From: an uncultured Phycisphaerales bacterium
GTDB taxonomy: Bacteria > Planctomycetota > Phycisphaerae > Phycisphaerales > SM1A02
Assembly: GCA_946886375.1 (NCBI GenBank)
Contig: CAMPIL010000233.1
Span: forward strand, 1 to 5,946
DNA: 5,946 nt
Direction of reading: 5' to 3'
The notes under the pieces are model-generated. The model was given only the letters and a program-made list of their open reading frames with translations, did no database searches and was not told the origin of the DNA. The translations under genes were made by a program, and so were the position numbers. Positions 1 through 5,600 of the stretch are shown here, piece by piece. The first letter of the stretch is position 1. Each line of letters starts with the position of its first letter.

Positions 1-128
1 GGCCCCATTTCGTTGTGGGTGGCCTGGCGGCTGAGCGGTTCAAACAACCCGCCGCAGGCCCGGCAGCGTTCCGCCGCCGGCTGGGTTTCGCCGCAATATG
101 GACAGATGAGAACTTTGGTCTTGGCCAT
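1..128 (-). CDS. Zinc-ribbon protein, N-terminal fragment (runs off left edge)
   Basis: The first 42 codons of a minus-strand gene are visible, starting at ATG (126-128) and continuing beyond base 1. The fragment begins MAKTKVLICPYCGE and carries two Cys pairs, C9/C12 and C22/C25 (CRACGG), the spacing of a compact zinc ribbon. It is followed by LFEPLSRQATHNEMGP. From memory, this Cys-pair plus RQAT-N-MGP arrangement belongs to a family of uncharacterised planctomycete proteins in which the ribbon is an N-terminal module. I could not verify that by search, and the rest of the protein is not in view. No clear Shine-Dalgarno sequence precedes the start: the upstream bases on the minus strand read TCGGTTATTTG. 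The gene diverges from the parvulin lipoprotein gene across 81 bases. Its function is unknown; a nucleic-acid-binding or protein-binding ribbon is possible. Confidence 0.7.
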   Translation of the reverse strand, partial: MAKTKVLICPYCGETQPAAERCRACGGLFEPLSRQATHNEMG

Positions 129-209
129 CAAATAACCGATTGAGAGGAATCAACGCTGTTCAACCCGGATTGGTTGACAGAAACACTGCTGTGGTGTTGG
201 CTAGGAGCC

Positions 210-1238
210 ATGCTAGTCCGCCGAATTACATTCGCCAATGCCGTGCCGCTGATTGCGGGCACTCTGTTGTACGGTTGTTCCACGCCTTCGGATTCGCCTC
301 AAGGCCGAGGGAATTCATATGGTGCATCGCCTGGAATGCCCGCTCTGGCCCGTGCCGCCCCACAGGTCGTGCCCGCGACTGATGCGCCCTCCACGCTGGT
401 GGATGCCCGGCCGGCCGCGCTGGTGAACGGCAAAGCGCTCAGCTGGGGCGAACTTCGGCCGACGCTGAGTGAGCTGGCCGGCGCGGAAGCGTTGCAGGAA
501 GTGATTTTGGATCGACGGATCGAGGAATCGCTTGCCGCCGCGGGCCACAAGATTTCGCCTGATGGTGTTGCGGCGGAGCGTCGCGTGCTGCTGGAATCAC
601 TCAGCGACGATCCGAACCACGCCATTCAGTTGCTCGATGAATTGCGCAGCAGGCAGAAACTGGGCAAGTTGCGCTTCGACGCATTGATGCGCCGCAACGC
701 GGCCCTGCGCGCGATGGTGAAGGATCGCGTCACCATCAACGATGAAGCCGTTCGCAACATGCACGAACTGATGCACGGCCCACGGCGGCAGGCGCGCATC
801 ATGATTCTGCCCAGCCTTGAAGCAGCGCAAGCCGCGCTGAACCTGGTCAACAGCGGCATCAGTTTTGCGGATGTTGCGGTGGAAACGTCCGTTGATTCAA
901 GCGCGCCGCGAGGCGGGCTGCTTGAACCCATCAGCCGCGTCGATCCCAATTACCCCGAATCAATTCGCCAGACGCTGTGGACGCTGAACCCCGGCGAGAT
1001 GTCCGGCCCGGTGCTCATCGATGACCGTTACGCGATCGTCATGCTGGTGAAGCGCGTGGCGGGTGATGGTATCAAACTCGAAGACGCCAGCGCCTCGCTG
1101 GAACGAATGGTGCGGCTGCAGCAGGAACGCCTGCTGATGGACCAACTGGCGCGAAGCCTGCTGGCGAACACGCAAGTCACGGTGTTTGACGATGCGCTGC
1201 ACGAAAGTTGGCAGCGACGGCCGGGCGGACGGAAGTAG
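210..1238 (+). CDS. PpiC/SurA-type parvulin-like lipoprotein (probable periplasmic chaperone)
   Basis: This 342-residue protein resembles SurA/PrsA-type folding factors. Residues 1-22 form a lipoprotein signal peptide: MLVRR, a hydrophobic core, then a lipobox L20-Y21-G22-C23. Ser at +2 would favour the outer membrane in organisms that follow the Lol rule. A low-complexity Pro/Ala stretch follows (about 24-68), then a helical SurA-N-like region (about 69-185, opening ALVNGKALSWGEL). A parvulin domain lies at about 192-282 (SFADVAVETSVDSSAPRGG, then LNPGEMSGPVLIDDRYAIVML), and a helical C-terminal tail ends the protein. The two usual active-site histidines appear replaced, by I197 in QARIMI and A275 in DRYAIV, so isomerase activity is doubtful and a chaperone role more likely. 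I chose the ATG at 210 because it puts the Arg pair directly before the hydrophobic core and has AGGAG just upstream, though only 2 bases away. An in-frame TTG at 174 would add 12 residues (MTETLLWCWLGA) and spoil the signal peptide. Confidence 0.85.
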   Translation: MLVRRITFANAVPLIAGTLLYGCSTPSDSPQGRGNSYGASPGMPALARAAPQVVPATDAPSTLVDARPAALVNGKALSWGELRPTLSELAGAEALQEVILDRRIEESLAAAGHKISPDGVAAERRVLLESLSDDPNHAIQLLDELRSRQKLGKLRFDALMRRNAALRAMVKDRVTINDEAVRNMHELMHGPRRQARIMILPSLEAAQAALNLVNSGISFADVAVETSVDSSAPRGGLLEPISRVDPNYPESIRQTLWTLNPGEMSGPVLIDDRYAIVMLVKRVAGDGIKLEDASASLERMVRLQQERLLMDQLARSLLANTQVTVFDDALHESWQRRPGGRK

Positions 1239-1264
1239 GGGATGCGGCCCGACTCGCGGTGGAT

Positions 1265-1699
1265 TCAGATCAGCCACCAAAGCACGAGAACGCACGCGGC
1301 GGAGTCGAGGGTCACGGCCAGAATGACGCTGCCCCATTGCAGTCGCCGCTTGTTCCGCCGCACCAGCACCATCGCCGCGACAAACTGCCAGACCACGTAC
1401 GCGTGAACGGGAACAACACCGGGCGCGAGCAGCAGGCAAAGCATGGCGTGCACGTTGGTCCACCGCAGGAAAAGCCAGACCGATGCAATCATCGCAAGCG
1501 CGGGCCCGAACTCGATCGTGAGAAGTTTGAGGATCGCGCGCGGCTGAATTCCATAGTGATGCAGGTCCGAGGCTTGATTGGGCTCGCCGCATTCGGGGCA
1601 GGTGATCAAGCGATAACCGCGGGCCGGTTCGGCCGCGCGCAGATCGTAGCCGCAATTCAGGCAGCGGAACCCGCGCGTGGACGCCTCGGCACGTGGCAT
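1265..1699 (-). CDS. Small zinc-ribbon membrane protein of unknown function
   Basis: This gene encodes 144 residues. The N-terminal part is a zinc ribbon with C13/C16 (FRCLNCGYDLR) and C34/C37 (TCPECGEP), four Cys that should bind one zinc. From about residue 55 the protein is strongly hydrophobic, with segments near 57-78, 84-113 (long enough for one or two passes) and 123-143, broken by the basic stretch RRNKRR at 114-119. It ends in the last membrane segment (LVLWWLI). The layout is a soluble ribbon followed by three or four membrane helices. Short proteins of this plan, with CGYDLR and CPECG, are frequent in planctomycete genomes and uncharacterised; this statement is from memory. The ATG at 1697-1699 is supported by AGGA at 1709-1712, nine bases upstream. 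The gene faces the parvulin gene tail to tail and is separated from the upstream DUF892 gene by 101 bases that include a terminator-like hairpin, so it probably has its own promoter. Confidence 0.8.
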   Translation of the reverse strand: MPRAEASTRGFRCLNCGYDLRAAEPARGYRLITCPECGEPNQASDLHHYGIQPRAILKLLTIEFGPALAMIASVWLFLRWTNVHAMLCLLLAPGVVPVHAYVVWQFVAAMVLVRRNKRRLQWGSVILAVTLDSAACVLVLWWLI

Positions 1700-1741
1700 A
1701 CCGCATCATCCTACGCGGCGCACAATTGACTCCGCGCAACA

Positions 1742-1781
1742 ACGAAGCGGCATGCTCGTGGCCGATCCATGCCGCTTTCGT
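1742..1781 (-). terminator. Strong hairpin downstream of the DUF892 gene, probable terminator
   Basis: The arms ACGAAGCGGCATG (1742-1754) and CATGCCGCTTTCGT (1768-1781) pair over 13 base pairs with a single bulged base, around a 13-base loop. On the minus strand the hairpin begins 19 bases after the DUF892 stop codon and is followed by TGTTG, only a weak U-tract. It therefore fits a factor-independent or hairpin-protected 3' end of that transcript. It also lies 42 bases upstream of the start of the zinc-ribbon membrane gene, so a leader structure for that gene is an alternative. Confidence 0.6.
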
Positions 1782-1800
1782 GAAATTCGTGTCGCGTGTT

Positions 1801-2370
1801 TTATCGCTGGCGAGAAGAGCTGCGCGAGCTGGTGGGTGATGTTGAGTACTCTTGCTCCTCCTCATCCATTTCTTCGCTCGCGGCGGCCTCGTTCACTTCC
1901 GACTCGGCCAGATCGCTGAGTTTTTCATCGGCGTCCTCTTCCTCTTGAAGTGTCTGCTCAAGCAGTTCCGCGACGCGTTTCATGCCCAGCGTCTCCGCAA
2001 ACGCGCGGGCCGAGCCGTACGCGGCGATCTCGTAGTGCTCCACCTTCTGCGCCGCGGCGATGAGCGCGGCGTCCAGTGCGGCCGGGTTGCCGTTCTTCTG
2101 CTTCTCAAGCACCTCCTTGCCTTCCTCGAGGATGCCCAGCATGCCGTGACAGGTCTTGGCCTTGGGCGATTCATCCATTTCATTGAAGACTTCTTCCAGG
2201 CGTTCGACCTGGCCTTCGGTGACTTCCAGGTGCTCCTCGAATGCGGCGCGAAGGTCGTCGGCGTGCGCACCCTTGGCCATCTTCGGCAGCGCCTTGACGA
2301 GTTGTTTCTCGGCGTGATAGAGGTCCTTGATCGTGTCCAGCAGAACATCGTGCAGGTTGTTCATCACCAT
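1801..2370 (-). CDS. DUF892 (YciE/YciF family) ferritin-like stress protein
   Basis: This 189-residue protein matches the DUF892 family, four-helix ferritin-like proteins that include E. coli YciE and YciF and are usually linked to osmotic, oxidative or general stress. Family hallmarks in order are: LYHAEKQLVKALPKMA (17-32), FEEHLEVTEGQVERLEEVF (44-62), KTCHGMLGILEEG (72-84), AAQKVEHYEIAAYGSARAFA (106-125) and LLEQTLQEEEDADEKL (136-151). E21, E49 or E52, E82, E111 and E144 are the likely metal-site or core carboxylates by pattern; exact ligands are inferred. The core ends near residue 160. An acidic run and then a Ser/Arg-rich tail (STSPTSSRSSSRQR) extend it. The start is the ATG at 2368-2370, preceded by AAGGA at 2378-2382 with a 7-base spacer. 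A longer in-frame start at 2610 would add 80 residues unlike the family and cross the promoter region. The gene diverges from the tricorn-type peptidase. Its physiological role here is not shown by the sequence. Confidence 0.92.
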   Translation of the reverse strand: MVMNNLHDVLLDTIKDLYHAEKQLVKALPKMAKGAHADDLRAAFEEHLEVTEGQVERLEEVFNEMDESPKAKTCHGMLGILEEGKEVLEKQKNGNPAALDAALIAAAQKVEHYEIAAYGSARAFAETLGMKRVAELLEQTLQEEEDADEKLSDLAESEVNEAAASEEMDEEEQEYSTSPTSSRSSSRQR

Positions 2371-2377
2371 GGTTGTT

Positions 2378-2382
2378 TCCTT
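2378..2382 (-). promoter_or_regulatory. Ribosome-binding site of the DUF892 gene
   Basis: AAGGA on the minus strand, within the purine run GGAAAGGA, lies 7 bases before the ATG at 2370. It fixes that start against the much longer upstream reading frame and against the second in-frame ATG two codons downstream. Confidence 0.75.
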
Positions 2383-2406
2383 TCCAATCGGTTGAAATGA
2401 GGTCGC

Positions 2407-2414
2407 GATATATC
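2407..2414 (-). promoter_or_regulatory. Candidate -10 region for the DUF892 gene
   Basis: The only AT-rich island upstream of the DUF892 gene is the self-complementary GATATATC, which read on the minus strand contains TATATC. It would place transcription start near 2400, giving a leader of about 30 bases. No good -35 sequence stands at the right distance (GATTGG is the nearest), so the call is weak. An alternative sigma factor is possible. Confidence 0.25.
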
Positions 2415-2433
2415 TTGAGTAGCCGCGCCCCAA

Positions 2434-2540
2434 TCGCCATCGGTCAGGGTTCTTGATTTGGATTGTCGCTGCGCGATCAACGGGCTCATGCGCAGCGGCA
2501 GGAATTTGTCGCCGCCTCGTGCATGCGAAACCGATGGCGA
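2434..2540. repeat. Exact 11-base inverted motif pair in the divergent promoter region
   Basis: TCGCCATCGGT at 2434-2444 and ACCGATGGCGA at 2530-2540 are exact reverse complements, separated by 85 bases. Read in the direction of each neighbouring gene, both copies are ACCGATGGCGA. They end 63 bases before the DUF892 start and 60 bases before the peptidase start. The symmetry suggests a shared regulator site in front of both promoters. That is inference from position only, and the flanking bases are not conserved. Confidence 0.4.
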
Positions 2541-2563
2541 ACTGCCACGCACGCGCCGCCGGG

Positions 2564-2572
2564 TGGTATAAA
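2564..2572 (+). promoter_or_regulatory. Candidate extended -10 promoter of the tricorn-type peptidase gene
   Basis: TGGTATAAA matches an extended -10 (TG-N-TATAAT) with one mismatch. It would start transcription near 2579, leaving a short leader that contains the ribosome-binding site. The -35 is poor: CTGCCA at 2542-2547 with an overlong 19-base spacer. That is tolerable for extended -10 promoters. The element also sits inside the small inverted repeat TGGT-ATAA-ACCA. Confidence 0.45.
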
Positions 2573-2587
2573 CCATTATTCTTCGGC

Positions 2588-2593
2588 AGGAGG
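2588..2593 (+). promoter_or_regulatory. Ribosome-binding site that sets the GTG start of the peptidase
   Basis: A perfect AGGAGG is followed by a 7-base spacer and the GTG at 2601. It decides the start of the large open frame, because no ATG lies at the N-terminus and this GTG begins a clean signal peptide. Confidence 0.85.
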
Positions 2594-2600
2594 TTGAACG

Positions 2601-5600
2601 GTGAACGCAATTCTCAAGCGTGGACTGGCATGTGTTTTGGTGTGCGCCGCAGCGGCACGGGCGGAATCGCCGCGCGGCTATTATCGCCAACCGACCATGC
2701 ACGATCAGACGATCGTGTTCGTCGCGGAAGGCGACCTGTGGAAAGTTTCCGCGGCCGGCGGGTCCGCAACGCGCATCACCACGCACCTTGGCGATGAAGG
2801 TTCGCCCAGCATTTCTTCCGATGGCAAGCAACTTGCCTTCACCGCGCAGTACGAAGGCCCCGCCGAGGTGTACATCATGCCGATGGAAGGCGGTCTGCCC
2901 CGGCGCATGACGTGGGACGGCTCTCGCGCAACCGTGTGCGGATGGAAAGACGGCAAGGTCATCGCGTCAACCGCGCGCTTCTCCACGCTGCCTTCAGCGC
3001 AGTTGATGTTGATCGATTCCGTCACCGGCCAGCGCGAACTCGTTCCCCTCGCGCAGGCTGCTGAAGGCGTGTACGACGAAAAAGGGAAAACGCTTTTCTT
3101 CACGCGCCTGCCGTTTCAGGGCAGCCACACCAAGCGGTACAAGGGCGGCACCGTGCAGAACCTCTGGCGGTTCGTCGAGGGCGAGCCCGAAGCGATTGCA
3201 ATGACCGCCGATTACGCCGGCATCAGCGCCGCGCCCATGTGGTGGAAGGGCCGCGTGTATTTCAACACCGATCGCGATGGCACGCTGGAAATCTGGTCAA
3301 TGAACCCGCAGGGCAAAGACCTCAAGCAGCACACCAGGCACGACGTGCTGGATGTGAAATCGCCATCGCTCGCCGGCGGCAAAATCGTGTATCAGCTTGG
3401 CGCCGACCTGTGGCTGTACGACATTGCGCGCGGCAGCGATCAGAAATTCGACATTCAACTCAGCACCGATTTCGATCAGACACGCGAACGATGGGTGAAA
3501 AAACCCATGGATTACGTGACATCGGCGCACATTTCGCCCGATGGCGACCGCGTGGCGCTGACTGCGCGGGGCGAGGTCTTTGTCGCGCCGCGCTCGCAAG
3601 GGCGGCTGGTTGAAGCCTCCCGCCGCGGCGGCGTGCGCTACCGCGATGCCCGCTTCATGCCCGATGCAACTTCGCTGCTGACGCTTTCAGACCAATCCGG
3701 CGAGGTCGAACTCTGGACCATGCCCGCCAACGGCGTCGGCGACGCCGCGCAACTCACGACCGGTGGCGATGTGCTGCGCTGGGAAGGCGTGCCCTCGCCC
3801 GATGGCAAGTGGATCGCGCATCACGACAAGAATCAGCGATTGTGGCTGTTCAATGTCGAATCAAAATCCAACGCGAAGATCGATGAATCCAACACCGAGA
3901 GTTTCGAGGATGTGCGCTGGTCGCCCGACAGCCGCTGGCTCGCCTACGTTGCGACAGCGGAGAATCTCAATCGGCAAATCAAGTTGCGCAACATCGAGAC
4001 GGAAGAAACCGCGTTCGTCACGACCGATCGCTGCGACAGTTCAGACCCGGCATGGAGTCCCGACGGCAAGTGGCTGTACTTCCTCTCAGAGCGGCATTTG
4101 CGCAGCGTGGTCGGTTCGCCTTGGGGAAGGCTCGCGCCCGAGCCGATGTTCGACAAGAAGACGAAGATTTATCACCTCCCGCTGAAAAAGGAACATCGCT
4201 CGCCTTTCCTGCCCAGCGATGAATTGCAGCCCAAGGAGACAGACAAGAAGAAGCAGGAAAAGCCCGGGCCGCAGACGCAGCCCGCGCAGACGCAGCCTGC
4301 GCAAACTCAGCCAGCGGAATCGCAGCCCGCGCAGTCGCAGCCAGCCAGCCAGCCACAAAGCCAGCCGCAGTCACAGCCCGCCGAAACCCAACCCGCCGCG
4401 AGCAGTCCTGCATCGCAGCCCGAAGGCGCATCTGGCAAGGAGGGCGAGAAGCCAAAGATCGCGCCCATCGAAATCGAGTTGGACGGCATCGCGGCCCGTT
4501 TGATGGAAGTTCCAATTCCGCCGGGCAATTACGCCGCTCTCACAGTCACCGACAAGCGATTGCTGTGGCTGAGCATTGCATCAGAGCGCGGCGCCACGCC
4601 CGACCTGATGACCGCCGACATCGCCAACAAGGACGTCAAAGCCAAGGAACTGGTGAAAGGCGCAACGGGGTACGAAATCTCACTCGATGGCAAGTCGCTC
4701 CTGGTGACGAAGAAGGATGCGCTGTTCATCATTGATGCCGGCGCGTCCGCCCCAGCATCGCTCGATGAAAAGGGCGTTGATCTTTCCGGCTGGACCTTTT
4801 CAATCTCGCCGCGCGAAGAGTGGCGGCAGATGTTCATCGAGGCCTGGCGGTTGGAGCGCGATTACTTCTACGACCGCAACATGGTGGGCGTGGATTGGAA
4901 AGCGATGCTCGACCGCTACATGCCTATGGTCGATCGCGTGAGCACCCGCGCTGAACTGAGCGACCTTATCGCCCAGATGGTTGCGGAACTCTCCACGCTG
5001 CACACATTCGTCAACGGCGGCGACATGCGCCAAGGCGATGACAACATCAACGCTGCATCATTGGGCGCGCTGCTGCTGCGCGATGAAGCGGCTGGCGGCT
5101 ACCGCGTGCAACGGATCTTCAAATACGATCCCGATCAGCCAGAACTCTGTCCGCCGCTCGCCCGGCCGAATGTTCGCGTGACTGAAGGCGAGATCATCGA
5201 GCAGATCAACGGCCAGCCCGCGCTCTCCGCGCCGGATGTTTCCGTGCTGCTGCGCAACCAGGCGGGCAAACAGGTGCTGCTGAAGGTGAAGTCGCCACCG
5301 CAGGGCCAGACGCCCGAACAATCCCGCGATGTGATCGTCGTGCCGATCAGCGCTGACGCAGAGGCTGATCTTCGCTATCACGATTGGGAATACACCCGCA
5401 GGCTTGCGGTGGATGAGTTGGGCGCGGGCGACATCGGTTATGTGCATCTGCGCGCGATGGGCGGCGACAACATGGCCGAGTTCGCGCGCGGCTATTACCC
5501 CGTCTTCAACCGCAAGGGGTTGATTGTCGATGTGCGGCACAATCGCGGCGGGAACATTGACAGTTGGATTCTCAGCCGCCTGATGCGCAAGGCGTGGTTC

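Noticed and set aside
134..142. AACCGATTG near the first gene also occurs on the minus strand just upstream of the DUF892 ribosome-binding site, and shares ACCGAT with the mirrored motif.
   Set aside because: A 9-base match over the window is only mildly unlikely, and the positions relative to the genes differ, so I do not treat it as a shared operator.
174..202. A perfect TTGACA at 174-179 upstream of the parvulin gene, possibly a -35 element.
   Set aside because: At a 17-base spacing the -10 position reads TTGGCT, a poor match, and no AT-rich alternative is near. The hexamer alone is not enough to call a promoter. The same TTG could be read as an in-frame start, but that would damage the lipoprotein signal.
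1222..1264. Possible bidirectional terminator between the converging parvulin and zinc-ribbon membrane genes.
   Set aside because: Only a 5-base CGGGC/GCCCG pairing across a wide loop is visible, with no T-tract on either strand.
960..1865. Long minus-strand open frame (301 codons) across the parvulin gene end, the zinc-ribbon gene and the DUF892 tail.
   Set aside because: It overlaps three well-supported genes in another frame, is Arg/His/Pro-rich and has no motif.
2371..2600. A small gene or RNA in the 230-base divergent gap.
   Set aside because: The open frames there have no start context and no recognisable product. Apart from the promoter-like elements and the mirrored motif I see nothing in it.
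4018..4515. Ala/Arg/Ser-rich and Leu/Arg-rich open frames opposite the QxQPA linker.
   Set aside because: They are mirror translations of the repeat array in other frames, and their low complexity follows from the repeats.
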